DNA of 64,000 nucleotides from Phragmites australis (GCF_958298935.1 NC_084939.1:5967501-6031500), one strand, 5' to 3'; counted from the stretch's first letter, positions 11,278 through 23,130 are shown. Numbers and translations are program-made. Notes: generated by a model not told the origin, from the letters alone.

Positions 11278-11952
11278 CGTTGACCACCGTGTAGTGCAGA
11301 GTCCCTCGCCCTCCGCCATGAAGCTCCAAGAACACGAGTCCGTTGTCCACCTTCCTGTTCCACGGCCACAAGATGGGTGACGGTGTACGACGCAATTTCA
11401 ATTGTGGGTAGTAATTAGTTAGGTGCTTGTTTATCAGGTATGCACTAGAGGTTGTAATGATTAATTATTTTATGAGATTTGAAATGTTCATGCAGCACAG
11501 TAGCAGGCTGAAAATAATTGATTGAAGTAAAGTGTTTAGAGGTTCCGGTTGAAGTATTTTGGACACGGATTTTTGACAGTGTTGCTTGTGTCGATGGCTA
11601 GTAGTGGCTGTTGGACAAAGCTTATTTTGCTAACTTAGTAAGTTGTAGTGAAATTTGTATAAGACATGTTTGCGGTTGCTGTTAACTTGGCATCTATGTA
11701 CTCCTATTAAGACATCATTCCGTCATGTACTTCTGTTATATATGAATTTATGATTCGAGCTTCAACAAAGACAGGATATTTTTTCCTCTCTTTAAACAAG
11801 CCTATCCGAACCGAACTTGAGCCTTATCGAGCTGAACTTGAGTTTGTCAGTAGGCTTACGGATCTTAGGCTTGGCTCGAGTTTCTACTGAGCATAAGATT
11901 GAGGTGATAGGCTCGCTCCGTGACAGCCCTAATTTTCATTTTCAGCCTCATG

Positions 11953-12036
11953 TACCTACTCCCTCCTTCCCAAATTACAGGACGCATAAGCTCTTGACTC
12001 TGAGACCAAAGAACTCAAATTACAGCGTGGGAGTAC
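11953..12036. mobile_element. short Stowaway-like MITE remnant
   Basis: CTACTCCCTCCTTCCCAAAT at the left and TACAGCGTGGGAGTAC at the right form an imperfect inverted pair of the Stowaway CTCCCTCCGT type, only ~85 bp apart. Probably an internally deleted copy. Confidence 0.4.
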
Positions 12037-12140
12037 ATCGCATGCTTAGCTGCATAACCTCGTAAGCCGTGACATGCAGCTCTTCGATCGCCACGCCCTC
12101 ACGTCAGTTAAGCTATGCGCATTCCCACGTCCATTCCGCG

Positions 12141-12326
12141 CTCTCGCTTCCATCCCGTGTGCCAGCTCTCGCGTCCACCCGCGCTCCTGCGTCCATCCCA
12201 CACTCTCGCTTCCATCCCGCGCACCTGCTCTCGCGTCCACCCGCGCTCCCGCGTCCATCCCGCCCTCTCGCTTCCATCTCGCGCACCTGCTCTCGTGTCC
12301 GCCCGCGCGCCCGTGCATGGCGCATG
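12141..12326. repeat. 62-bp GC-rich minisatellite, three copies
   Basis: The unit starts CTCTCGCTTCCATCCCG at 12141, 12203 and 12265, exactly 62 bases apart. The third copy is diverged and incomplete. Several overlapping open frames here on both strands are by-products of the repeat. Confidence 0.85.
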
Positions 12327-13889
12327 CAAATCGCACTCCAAACTCAAAAGCTCATGCAGGAAGATCAAATTCTGATTTGAATTTTTTCACCCGGAATTTG
12401 CAAGATAATTTGTGTCAAAATCATGGTCATGTCTTCCTATAAATAGCTCGGCCATATCTTCTTCATAAGCATCTTCTTTTCTTTTCTCTCTTCTTCTTCT
12501 CTCCTCCATTAGAATGATTTGAGTATGTCAAATATCGACCTCAACCAGCTAATCAATTGGGAGTAGATTGAAAAGTTTGACGGACTTGTTATTGATATCA
12601 ACTACGGTCTTGAGTGGGATGAAAATATACATCATGCTTTTATTTCTATTTTTTGGTATTGTTTCGTGCTGAAGGTATACATGGTGTAGGAGATGGAGTT
12701 GAGAATCATGGAGGAGGAGATGAAGGTGATGATCATGGAGGAGGAGATGGACTCGAGGAAGAAGAAATTGGTGCTGGCGATCAGGGAGGGAGAAGGAGAT
12801 GGTACTGGTGCACACAGCATGCTCTGGCTCGCCAGCCGCGGGCGCATCCAACTTTAACTCACCGGCCGCGGTCACGCTAGGCTTAGGGTCTCAGACGAAG
12901 GCAATGACGAGCTCAGGCTCTTAAGCACGCTGTAGTCACGTCGGGTTCTAAGTGTTAGGCAAAGATAACGCCAGGCACGACAGATTTGGACTCACTGGCC
13001 GCAGTCATGCCGGCATCAAAGTCTCAAGCGAAGACAACACCATGCTCGGGCTCTCAGGCCGCAGTCACGCCGAGTTCGGGGTATCAAATGACATCCAGGA
13101 TAATATAAACAGCCTTATCATTCCAACGGTTCGCATGTAGACATGCGGTAGCAGCTTTGATTACTAGCGTATCGATTACCAAAACGACTATATTATGTGC
13201 TTCATGCTTAATACGCACTCTAATTTGAGAAGAAGTTGGAAAAATTATATGGCCTCTAATTTGGGAAGGAGGAAGTACTATTTTACCGTCACATCAGAGA
13301 GGATATTAGAAACGCCATGTGTACCAAAACGCGCATGCACCCATTGCAACCCACAACAAGTACACGTCGCGCGAGCAAACACGGGCACGACACTTGACTA
13401 TTCCACGCTGCGGTTGTGGTTGGGTTCGCCAGCCGATGACAACACAGGACAGCCCTCCATCCGTCGGTCGTACACGCTAATCGTACGTCCTGCCTCGCCC
13501 CCACACTGCGACAACGTGATGACTGGCGACTGGCGAGAGCCATGACAGATCCAACTCCCCACCGCACGCTCCGTACGCCCGTGCACGCATCTCGAGGCGT
13601 ATCGTACCGCACGGGAGGCGCGCCGACCCAAACGGGGCCCCCCACGCGCCCTGCCACGCGGGGGCCACCCGCCAGGGGAGAGGGGAGCAGGAAAGGACAG
13701 ATCGTCGAGACGAGGCAGGACCACAGGAGAGGCACACTGCACCCGGGCCGCAGGGCATCCGGGCCCGATGCCGCGCGGGCCCCGCACGCAGCAGCTCTAC
13801 AGAAGCAGGGCACGAATCTTCAGGCGGCCGGTCGATGCCAGGCGGGCCCGCATACGCAGGAGCACGTCACGTGAGGCCACGCGGGTGGT
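12327..13889. other. unassigned, locally GC-rich DNA
   Basis: CCTATAAATAGC near 12437 followed by a CT-rich stretch (12470-12510) resembles a grass promoter and leader. The downstream frame (MSNIDLNQL, then WDENIHHAF) is broken by stops and matches nothing I know. The 13300-13890 part is GC-rich with overlapping frames on both strands and no recognised domain. This DNA continues on the far side of the copia insertion, at 22451. Confidence 0.35.
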
Positions 13890-13894
13890 TTAGG

Positions 13895-14639
13895 TGTTGG
13901 AGAATGGCTAGGCTACCGTTAGTACAAAATTTCTTCTATCGAAAATCATATAATTAGAAGATCATAAATCGTTATCATAAAACATGTGATGTAATGGAAG
14001 AAAAGTTGAAGTAGACCGATTCAACTTCATGCGCGTCCTCAACCATCTCCAAGCAACGTCGTGTGTTCCTCGATCAGCTCCGAGTAGCGTCGCATGTTCC
14101 TCAACCAGCTCCGAGCAGCAAAGCGTGTTCCTCGACCAGCTTCGAGCAGCGAAAGGAGGAGTGATAGATCATCTCGACCATAGCGACTGCGTAGAGTAAG
14201 TAGTCAATCATGTCGATCACTTCGTCGACCAGGCGCTCGCGCTCCTTGACCACCCTTAAGCGGGTGCGTCACACCCCTCGACCACAGAGCACGACCAACA
14301 CCGCGATCTTCGCGCTAAGGAGATCAGCGCTGCAATAGCAGCAGCGTCTCTACGGTATCCATACGTACAGGGATGGAACATCGTACGCTGGTGTGCTAGT
14401 ACCACACGCCCGACTAGGGTTTTGTAGGGAGCTCATGACAGAGGTGGCGGCCAGGGTTTTTGTTGGCAGCACTTGTGCACCCACGACACATGCCTACTCT
14501 TATATAGAGCACACTAATTGGCATTTAATAACATTAAAGCTCATTATGAATCTAAATCCTAATGGACTTTTAATCACATTAAATCTCATTCGCAGATCTA
14601 ATTCGCATATGTGATCGCCTCTAGGGCAAATCACCAATA
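13895..14639 (-). repeat. 3' LTR of the copia element
   Basis: Starts TGTTGGAGAATGG and ends CAAATCACCAATA; the right LTR keeps the expected CACCAACA end. Contains CTCGACCAGCTCCGAG-like internal repeats. About 745 bp. Confidence 0.85.
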
Positions 14640-14651
14640 ATCTTCCACTTA
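14640..14651 (-). other. polypurine tract of the copia element
   Basis: Minus-strand TAAGTGGAAGAT directly abuts the 3' LTR, the position and composition of a plus-strand primer. Confidence 0.6.
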
Positions 14652-15638
14652 CACTAGAGTCGATTCATGCAAGTTTTAAATCCCATCCCCTTAAGTATAT
14701 GACCCGTTAGGTTCATGTGTAACAGCCGTAACTCGGAAACCCCTTTCTAAATTGTAAATCAATAGCGGTACCTAGCAGTACATAATAACTCCCGAATACA
14801 CAAAAAAAACATATCAGTTGAACCTTGATATACTCACGCACCAATCCTTTTACCACACGATACCAATCAAGATCAAGGCGAGATTCATGCCACCCTTGTG
14901 ATAGCTCGACCATTCACTCGATCAAATAGTGGATTCATCATGATTAACTATTTAATCATATTGGTATAGCCATGCACGTTCTCAATCCAACTACCTCGAG
15001 GGTCTAGAGATATCTCTTCTGTTATCTAGGAGCAGTAAATTCTATCTTGATCGCACACATCATGACATATTTCATAACATATCCGAAAGCAACATTTATA
15101 ACTACCCAGTTATGCAGTAGCATTTGAAAACCCTTAAGTGTGTTACTACATATTCTGGAATCAAAGATGATCTCAGGTCAAAGGATTCCACAGGTACATC
15201 ATTCGAGATAACAACTAATGGCACATCATAAATAACAATCCCAGCAGTATCTCAATGCGGGTCTATCCAACACTATGTTTATATTATTGATTTGATATCT
15301 CCATATCTATGATCCGTGAAATATGATCATTAATTAGTCAATATACTAATCTATAAATCATTATTGTCCCATATAATGATATGAGATCAGGAATCGTTTA
15401 GAATAATATCATAATAAAATAAAGAGTTTCACAGACAAGTAATATACTTGCTGATCAATGTAAATGATAATTATTCAAGTAACCAGATAAACAATTATCG
15501 AAAAGCGCATTAACATAGACTGAACATATTCTTTCACATACACTAGACTCAAACACGCAAGTATCTAATACCCATAGAGCCCAAGTATGCATCATGCTTG
15601 GACCGTGAGAGAGGCTTCATCAACAAATTTGCAATATT
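14652..15638. other. non-coding 3' interval of the copia element
   Basis: Between RNase H and the polypurine tract. AT-rich, no recognisable frame. Confidence 0.5.
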
Positions 15639-15983
15639 TTAACTCATGTGCAACTTGCATATCTTTATATCACCTCTATCAATGATCTCTCGATTGAGGT
15701 GATAGCGCCGTAGTATGTGGTTGGACTTCTGATGCAACATGGGTTCTTTGGCTTGCACAATGGCTCCACTATTATCATAATAGAGATCCATTGGATTAGA
15801 AGTACTAGGCATCACACCGAGCATAGAAACAAACTTTGTGATCCAAACAGCCTCCTTTGTAGCTTCAAAAGCTGTGATATACTCGACCTCCGTCGTAGAA
15901 TCGGCCACCGTTTCTTGCTTGGACCTTTTCCAACTCATTGCTCCTCTATTGAGACAAAACACAAAACTTGATTGCGATCTCAA
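15639..15983 (-). pseudogene. copia RNase H domain
   Basis: The RNase H domain would remove the RNA strand of the RNA-DNA hybrid during reverse transcription. The reading contains MSWKRSKQETVADSTTEVEY, the conserved SWxSKKQxxVAxSTxEAEY signature with its Asp and Glu, followed by EAVWITKF and the YYDNSGAI and DRGDIKICKLHM segments that end copia Pol. It is separated from the RT frame by a stop or frameshift at 15984-15998 and ends near 15640. The domain itself looks nearly complete. Confidence 0.85.
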
Positions 15984-15998
15984 ATCGTCCTTGTTAGT

Positions 15999-16860
15999 TT
16001 AGAAGGTAGCATTGGTGTAACCATTTACAACAAGCTCCTCCTCACCTCCAAAGACAAGAAACATATCCATAGTTCTTCTTAAGTACTTGAGGATATTCTT
16101 TACAGTTATCCAATGACCTTCACTCGGGTTTGATTGGTATCTACTCCTAACACTTAGAGCATAGGAAACATCTGGACGTGTACAAAGTATAGCATACATA
16201 ATGAACCCGATAGCAAAAGCATATGGTATCGCACTCATCCTCTCGAGCTCATCAGTGGTCAAAGGACACTGACTCTTGCTGGGAGTGATGCCATGTGACA
16301 TTGGTAAGAAATTCAAATCCTGTATATTGAACCTTATTAATACCTTGTCGATGTATGTACTTTGATTTAATTTGATCAGCCTTCTCGACTTATCTCTATA
16401 GATCTTTATGCCCAATATGTATGATTTCTCTCCTAGATCTTTCATTGAGAAACTCTTTCGCAACAAAGGTTTTTATAGCATCAAGCATTGGAATATCATT
16501 CCCGATCAACAATATGTCATCTACATATAAGACCAGAAACACAAGTACGCTCTCACTAGCCTTTTTGTAAACACAAGACTATTTTTCATTCTTAATAAAA
16601 CCAAACCTTTTGACCACTTTATCAAAATGAAGATTCCAACTTCGAAAAGCTTATTTCAACCCATAGATGGACTTTTACAGTTTGTATATCTTCCTAGCAT
16701 TTCTTGGATCGACAAAACCTTCAGGTTGTATCATGTACACATCCTTTCTTAGGTTTCTATTGAGGAAAGACGTTTTGGCATCCATTTGCCATATCTTATA
16801 TTCATAATATATGATAATTGCTAGGATGATCTGGATAGACTTTAGCATTGCGATGGGCAA
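15999..16860 (-). pseudogene. copia reverse transcriptase
   Basis: The 5' piece (16860-16675) has WQMDAKTSFLNRNLRKDVYM and QPEGFVDP, matching the QMDVKTAFLNGxLxExVYMxQPxGF block that holds the first catalytic Asp. The 3' piece (16466-15999) has FSMKDLGEKSYILGIKIYRD and LIKLNQSTYI, then TRPDVSYALSVRSRYQSNP and YLRRTMDMFL. The catalytic YVDD region falls in the broken interval, where minus-strand reading at about 16500-16530 gives LYVDDILL-like sequence out of frame with its neighbours. At least two frame breaks disable it. Confidence 0.85.
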
Positions 16861-17066
16861 AAATGTTTTGTCATAATCAACTCCTTGAATTTACCTGAAA
16901 CCTTTCACCACCAATCATGACTTATAGATATGAACATTTCCATCAATGTCTATCTTCTTCTTAAAAACTCATTTGCACTCAACTGTTTTAACACCATCTG
17001 GTGGATCAACCAAGTTCCAAACTTGATTATCATGCATGGATCTATCTCGAATCTCATAGCTCCAAG

Positions 17067-17810
17067 CTATCTCTTAGAGTCCGGTCCCACCACTGCTTCT
17101 GAGTAGGTCTTAGTTTCATCATTGTCCAACAATAATATATCGCGCTGCTTTGTGGTTAGGAACATAAACCTCTCAGGTGCGCAACTGGCCCTTTCCAACC
17201 GACGTGTGTTTGATGTCTCCACAACATGTTCTGCAACATCCAGTTGTGGTTCAGTAGGAGCTGAAACGTTTTCTGATGGTTCCCGAATCTCTTTGAGTTT
17301 CACCGTGCTCCCACTAATGTTCCTCGAGAGAAACTCTTTCTCCAAAAAGACACCATTCCGGACGATAAACACTTTGCCTTCTTTCCGATTATAGAGATAA
17401 TGTCCTTTGGTTTTCCTAGGGTAGCCCACAAAGAAGCACTTATCAGATTTAGGAGTGAACTTATTAGACATCAAACGTTTTACATAGGCCTCACAACACC
17501 ATATCTTAAGGAAAGACAATCCGAGAAGCTTTTCGGTCCATATCTCATATGGTGTCTTCTCTACAGCTTTAGATGAAACTCTATTTAAAGTGAACATAGC
17601 AATTTCTAGAGCGTATCCCCAGAAGGATAATGGAAGATCAGATTGGCTCATCATGGACCGGACCATGTCTAGCAAAGTTCGTTTCCTCCGTTCGGACACC
17701 CCATTCCATTGAAGCGTACCCGACAAAGTCAATTGTGGAACAATTCCACATTGCTTTAGATGATCACCAAACTCATGGCTTAAATATTCACCTCCACAAT
17801 CAGATCGCAA
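17067..17810 (-). pseudogene. copia integrase, catalytic core and C-terminal part
   Basis: A 247-residue open piece starting MRSDCGGEYLSHEFGDHLKQ. The RSDxGGEY block contains the second catalytic Asp, and SGTLQWNGVSERRKRTLLDM corresponds to the core containing the catalytic Glu (usual form PQQNGVAERxNRTL). The middle continues FWGYALEIAMFTLNRV and KTPYEIWTEK, then DKCFFVGYPRKTKGHYLYN. The linker toward RT is Glu/Ser-rich. The N-terminal zinc-binding half and first catalytic Asp lie in broken frames at 17811-18015. Confidence 0.9.
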
Positions 17811-18015
17811 AAAATTAATTATCTTCCCAAGTTGATTTTGTAATTAATTCTGAAACTCTTTGAACTTGTCGAATGACTCAGATTTGTGCCTCATTAGGTA
17901 GATGTAATTATATCTGCTAGAGTCATCGGTAAAAGTATTGAAGTACTGAAAACCACCTCTAACAATATAACTCATTGGTCCATATACATCCATATGTACA
18001 AATGCCCAACCTCTC

Positions 18016-18575
18016 TCAACGAATGAAAGGTGTCTTAGTCATCTTGCCAAGTAAACTAGATTCACATGTACCAATTGATTCAAAATCAAATGAATCAAGA
18101 AGACCATCTTTATGGAGCCTCTGTATGTGCTTCTCATTTAAATGACCTGAGCGACAATCCGAAATAAAAGTGGGATTCAAATCATTAAGCTGAGGCTTCT
18201 TCATATTAATGTTATAGATAGGGACATCCTCAAGATCTAGAATATATAATCTATTCACCAATGGACAATTAACATAGAGCATATTATTCAAATAAATCGA
18301 ACAACACTTGTTCTTTATTATGAATTCATATCCATCTTCTTCCAAACATGAAGAAAAGATAATGTTTTTGCCCAAGACAGGAATGTAATAACAATTATTT
18401 AATTCCAAGACTACTCCTGAGGGTAGCAATAAGGAATAAACACTGACAACCAACGCAACAATTTTTGCACCATTGCCGACACAAGCATCCATCTTGCCTC
18501 TCGCACACTTCCTAGTTCTTTTTAGTCCCTGCAATGATTTGCAAGTATGAATCATCGATCCGGTATCAAATACCT
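18016..18575 (-). pseudogene. copia protease and GAG-pre-integrase region
   Basis: The protease active site reads VFDTGSMIHTC at about 18575-18540 (DTG triad intact), preceded by an in-frame stop. The reading continues through LNNCYYIPVLGKNIIF and ends in the pre-integrase block GHLNEKHIQRLHKDGLL and CESSLLGKMTKTPF. The first residues of that block, normally WHxRLGH, are altered to DCRSGH. Retropepsin would cut the Gag-Pol polyprotein in the virus-like particle. Confidence 0.8.
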
Positions 18576-18794
18576 ATGAATCATTAGGATGAGTAGCAAG
18601 ATTAATTTCAATAACATTTATACCTGAAGTGAAAGTCTTACTTCCCTTCTTCTTCTTGAGTTCTTCCAAGTATAGCTTGCAATTCCTCCGCTAATTGCTT
18701 TGAGCTCGAGATCTCATGTAAAGCTTTAGCCTTGGCCTTACGCATTCTCTTCTTGCTATCCTTCCAAACTATCATCACATGACTAGAGCTTTTC

Positions 18795-19391
18795 TTAATA
18801 CTTTCTCAGCAGTCTTAAGCATTCCATGCATTTCTCCATGCTACTCATATGAAAATTCAAAATGAACGACTCAAAGCTCGCAAGGAGCGATTGGAGAATC
18901 ACATCCATAACCATCTCAGGGCTAAGGGGAAAACCAAGTTTTTTCAGGCTCTCAATGTAACCAAATATCTTGATCACATGAGGACTAACTGGAGTACCTT
19001 CAGTCAACCAACACGCAAACAAGGACTTGGAGGTGTTGAACCTCTCAGCCCTAGCTTGGTTCTCAAACGTGCCTCGGAGTCACATAATCATATCGTGAGC
19101 ATTCGCGTTCTTATATTTCTTCTGAAGCTCAGAGGACATAGTGGCAAGGATGAGACAACTAATATCGAGTAAATCGTTGGTGTGCTTCTCGTAAGCCCTC
19201 CGATCAACGAAAGATGTATTATCAGCTGGTTCATCAGAATAGAGAACCTCTAGAACATACTCATTTTTCTCTTGTTTGAAAACAATTCTCAGATTTCTAT
19301 ACCAATCAATAAAGTTGATTCCAGATAGCTTTTGTTTTTCAAGAATCAAACATAAATTAAAACTGGAATTGACGTTAACAGTAGGTGCCAT
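18795..19391 (-). pseudogene. copia Gag
   Basis: Two frames join here. The first (19391-19080) starts MAPTVNVNSSF and includes KLSGINFIDWYRNLRIVFKQ, the conserved LxGxNFxDWxRNLRIVL block, and ends with SSELQKKYKNANAHDMIM. The second (19022-18795) gives LTEGTPVSPHVIKIFGYIES and LGFPLSPEMVMDVILQSL, the usual Gag helix region (UBN2_2). A frame break sits near 19050. The start ATG at 19391 is the natural one, lying ~1.4 kb inside the PBS. Confidence 0.85.
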
Positions 19392-20769
19392 GATCTACAA
19401 TAGAAATAAATATGCAAAGTTCAGCACCATGTTTATGTAAACCTTTCATTAAACAATTTAACAAAAGATACTCCCACTATATGTTTTAAAACTGTTTCCC
19501 TCTAATGACATATAGTAGGACAAGATCCATATTCAACTAAGTTCTAGTGAGCTTTGACATCACGACTAGAAACCTAGTGACATAGATAAGCAACACCTTG
19601 CTAATCATATCTCTATGTGACTCTTGTTTGTTGAGTGGCATCAAATGCTCTGGCGCCCAACTCTATGCCCCAAAGCCTAAAACTATTTTGATAATTTTGT
19701 TAAGTAAACCAACACTATGTGTGTGGATGTCCGACATCTATCCTAACCGGTTAAGATAAAAGATGACACCTTGCTTTAGCAAATCTACCAAACAATGATC
19801 AAAACCTACGTAGGTGCAGCTATTAGAAGGGCACTAAATACACTTAATTTTTCCGAGGGATACTACTCTATCATGAAAAACATATCCACCGCATATATAA
19901 CATGAAAGAATAGTATGAAAGAAACATAAAAACATCACATATAATTATATTAACTGTGACATAATATAGCCCCTTCACATGGTGATCTCTATCGCCACGG
20001 TTCCAATCTTCTGGGTCATCATACTTGAAGTCTCCATAATCATATACTAGTCTACTACATCTAATAACACTAGAAAAATTACATAAGAAAATAAAGTATC
20101 ACAAGTTGACATGTAGCGCGTTATAAACAATAACATGGTAGTCCTTGGTTGCAATTAACCATGACACACAGGTCATAAAAATTACACACATGCATCACAT
20201 ACATAATAAGGTCATACCAGTCACAACATTCTCTGCAAAAACAAGTTAAGTATAGAAACAAATTCTAATGTCATGATGTGAATATGTTATTATAACAATC
20301 TATGTGTGTACGCTACGCAACCTCTCAAAAATATATAGATTGTATCTATAAAATTGCTATAAAAATCTCATCAGATTAATCATATTAAGCTGATTCCGAG
20401 TTATTCACAATGTCTCAATTTCTACTGGATCAATCATATCGATCACCACATGAGGTTTTCTGGAAATGAGGATAACACACACAACCTCGATATGATGTTG
20501 ATCCAACCATGAGGCGACGCGCGGTCTTAGTCCCAATGGAGATTCTAGCCAGTAGGGGTAAGACGTACGTGCGGCTAGGTGGAAGAGCGAGCTAATCTTT
20601 TGGTCATATAGTTCCATCAACTCGCACCTTAGCCGATCCTAACTACATCAAACCATGCATTGACCGATCCATCACATGAACCGATCACAAGAGCAATAAC
20701 AGATCCAATCTATTACTACCACATATCATTTATATGTGACCAATCTAGATAAAAAAAACTGTGCATATT
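19392..20769. other. leader of the copia element
   Basis: Non-coding interval between PBS and gag start, 1.4 kb, AT-rich. It is long for a copia leader, so a small unrecognised insertion within it is possible. Confidence 0.5.
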
Positions 20770-20782
20770 GGCTCTAATACCA
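20770..20782 (-). other. primer-binding site, initiator tRNA-Met
   Basis: Minus-strand TGGTATTAGAGCC differs by one base from TGGTATCAGAGCC, the usual complement of the plant initiator tRNA-Met 3' end. It sits directly inside the right LTR. Confidence 0.85.
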
Positions 20783-20783
20783 C

Positions 20784-22450
20784 AGTTAGGGAATAGTTAG
20801 GCTATGATGAGGACATCACTCTTTCGGATACACATACACACCGAGTATTCCTCCAATAATAGGTCCATTGACACGAGCTCGTGCACGTCAACTAAATCAT
20901 GAGGTGAGCTTGTTCCTTAGTGTTCCTTTATATTTTGATGAGGATGGGATGCTACTGAATAATTGTGATGTATTGTTACTTAGGAACACGGGAGAAGAAC
21001 AGCAAGGGCGCCCAAGCCAAGGTGGAGGTCCAATCAAGTTCGAGTCCGTTTCGGAGTCCAGGATCAGTCTGCACTAAAATCGTCGCCCAGGACGCATACG
21101 GACTCCGTTTTTGACGTTCTGCACATGGTTGGAAAGCTAAGGATATAAGCTTTCCAATGGGACTGGTCCCATGTCCAAATTCTTTGTGAGTCAACAGGAA
21201 TCGTCGAAACAAGTGGACGTCCAGAATCTGTCAGGGTGCTGCGCCACCATCTTTTGGACCGTTGGGCCGTGTAACGTGTTGGAGTCCATTAGGGACACGT
21301 CCAGGGGTCCTTGGCCGACCCTAGTCTTTTATATACAGTAGCTGCCGCTCTAATTAGGGTTGAATTTTGCTTAGATATTGATCTACACACAGTTGTGAGA
21401 TTTTCGCTCTTGTTCCAGACCGACTAGGCCGCCGCAAGTGTTTGTGGAACCCCAACTTCGAGTGCTTGAATTCAATTCGCAATATTTCATATTGCATCTT
21501 CTACGTTCTTGCTTGTGTTCTCGGTACGCTTGCAGGGATTGAGCCTTCTTGGCGAGGTCAACCGCGCGACACGGTTGATAACCATCGGAGCTGTGGTGTA
21601 GTGATTGCAAGGGAGACGATCTGTTCGGGTCGAAGCCTTTGGATCATCAACGTCGAGTTCTCCACCCACCGACTTATCGCTACCTATCGGAAGATCAGGC
21701 CAACATTACTCATCAGGCTACAACTAGCACAAAAATTTTCTCTGTCACGTTCAAACAGGAAACCATATGAGTAGAGGATAATGGATCGTTACCACAAGAC
21801 GTGTAGTGAAGCGGAAAAAAAAGTTAAAGTAGACCGATCCAACATCGTGCTTGTCCTCGACCAGCTCCGAGCAGCTTCCTCAACCAGCTCCGAGCAGCGT
21901 CGCGTGTTCCTCGACCAGCTCCGAGTATCAAAGCGTGTTTCTCGACCAGCTTCGAGCAGTGAAAGGGAAGTAATCGATCACCTCGACCAGCTCTGTGACC
22001 GCGTAGAGGAATTAGTCGATCACGTTGACCACTTCGTCGACTAGGCGCTCGTGCTCCTCGACCACCCTTAAGCGGGTGCATTACGCTCCTCGACCATATA
22101 GCACGACCTACACCGCGGTCTTCACGCCGAGGAGATCAGCATTGCAATAGCAGCAGCGCCTTTACGATATCCACACGTACCACGATGGAATGCAGTACGT
22201 CGGTGTGCTAGCACCGAGTGTCCGGTTAGGATTTCGCAGGGAGCTCATGAAAGAGGTGGCAGCTAGGGTTTTTAGTGGCAGAACTTATGCGCCTAGGGCT
22301 CCTGTCTATTCTTATATAGAGCATACTAATAGATCTTTAATCACATTAAAATCTATTATGATTCTAAACATAATAAACTTTTAATCACATTAAATCTCAT
22401 TTACGGATTCAATTCACATGTATGATCGCCTCAAAGGCAAATCACCAACA
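20784..22450 (-). repeat. 5' LTR of the copia element, split by a gypsy fragment
   Basis: 20784-20804 matches the first 21 bases of the other LTR. The match resumes near 21764 (CATATGAGTAG versus CATATAATTAG) and runs to CACCAACA at 22450. About 30 bases of LTR are missing at the insertion point. Confidence 0.8.
20805..21763 (+). mobile_element. Ty3/gypsy fragment: pol C-terminus plus LTR
   Basis: 20866-20970 reads MTRARARQLNHEVSLFL, the conserved tail of grass gypsy polyproteins (GPxTRARARQLNxxVxSFL), continuing as NNCDVLLLRNTGEE. The following ~700 bases (CGGACTCCGTTTTTGACGTT, GTCCTTGGCCGACCCTAG, CTAATTAGGGTT) look like a grass gypsy LTR ending near 21760. Only the 3' end of the element is here, in the orientation opposite to the host copia. 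No target duplication was found. Confidence 0.7.
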
Positions 22451-23130
22451 TCAGGCTGCCCTGCGTGGTAGTGCAGGAGCGCGGGGTGGCCTCTAGCAGG
22501 CGTGGTCCTGTGGATCAGACAGCGGCGAGCTTCGACTGCCGCGCCTGGGGAGGAGAGGCATCGACGACGCTCGCTGCCCGCGCCGCGGCGTGCTGCCTGG
22601 CCCTGGCCGCCCGCGTCGAGGGCCATGCGAGCGAGCAGCAGGGTTTCGGCTCGCGAGGGCCACAGCCCACAACAGGACACTGGACACAATTCGTGAAGGT
22701 TTTCATCCGAATAGAAAAGGATTCGCGTGAAAAGGACTGCTCCGGCATGAACTATTGCATGCATGTCTCTCTTTTCCGGAAAGCCGATGGACCGGCATAT
22801 CATACTTTGATCCTCCACCATGTCTCGTGTCTCGAAAAGGGGAGCAGGTACGTACGTACGTAGCCTCACCGGTCCATTTGCGATCACGTACTAGGTCGTA
22901 GCCTCCTACCTACTAGCTCGTACGCATGCACACACCTGGAATGCAAAAGCTCCGACACAAAGCAATTCGCAATACAGGTTTCGCCAAGTCTGAAGAGCAA
23001 CTATACTGCTCCCTCTAGACTCTAGTAACGGAAGGAGAAAAAAAAAATTCCACGAATACTGTGTGTTCGAGTCTTCGAAACCTTGCCACTCAGGAAAAGA
23101 AGTGTTTGGCCTGAAATGTAAACAGAGGGA
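22451..23130. other. spacer, continuation of the pre-insertion locus
   Basis: GC-rich at 22460-22700, matching in character the DNA left of the copia insertion. No recognised gene. Confidence 0.4.

Larger units (their letters stand above)
9431..11931. mobile_element. hAT-like non-autonomous element
   Basis: Ends are TAGGGCTATTAAG (9431) and, inverted, CGTGACAGCCCTA (ending 11931). The flanks are ATTTTCAG (9423-9430) and ATTTTCAT (11932-11939), 7 of 8 bases alike, as expected for the 8-bp hAT duplication. Both end zones carry GCTCGAGCTTG and CTCGAG-type inverted motifs, familiar from grass hAT elements of the CAGGGCTGTTCACGAGC type. No transposase was found. Inside lie a (CT)n tract and a segment with CACTA-like repeats. 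Confidence 0.7.
13895..22450 (-). mobile_element. full-length Ty1/copia retrotransposon, decayed
   Basis: Complete layout read on the minus strand: 5' LTR (20784-22450, interrupted), primer-binding site (20770-20782), gag, protease, integrase, RT, RNase H, polypurine tract, 3' LTR (13895-14639). Ends are TGTTGG...CCAACA. Flanks TTAGG (13890-13894) and TCAGG (22451-22455) are a probable 5-bp target duplication with one change. The order integrase before RT fixes it as Ty1/copia. The protein resembles the TNT1-94-annotated, Tork-type group of grass elements. Many frameshifts and stops make it inactive. Confidence 0.9.

Noticed and set aside
12046..12442. Arg/Ala/Ser-rich ORFs on both strands
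   Set aside because: By-products of the 62-bp tandem repeat.
13289..13874. 174-aa minus and 110-aa plus frames
   Set aside because: GC-rich overlapping frames, no recognisable domain, no splice or promoter support.
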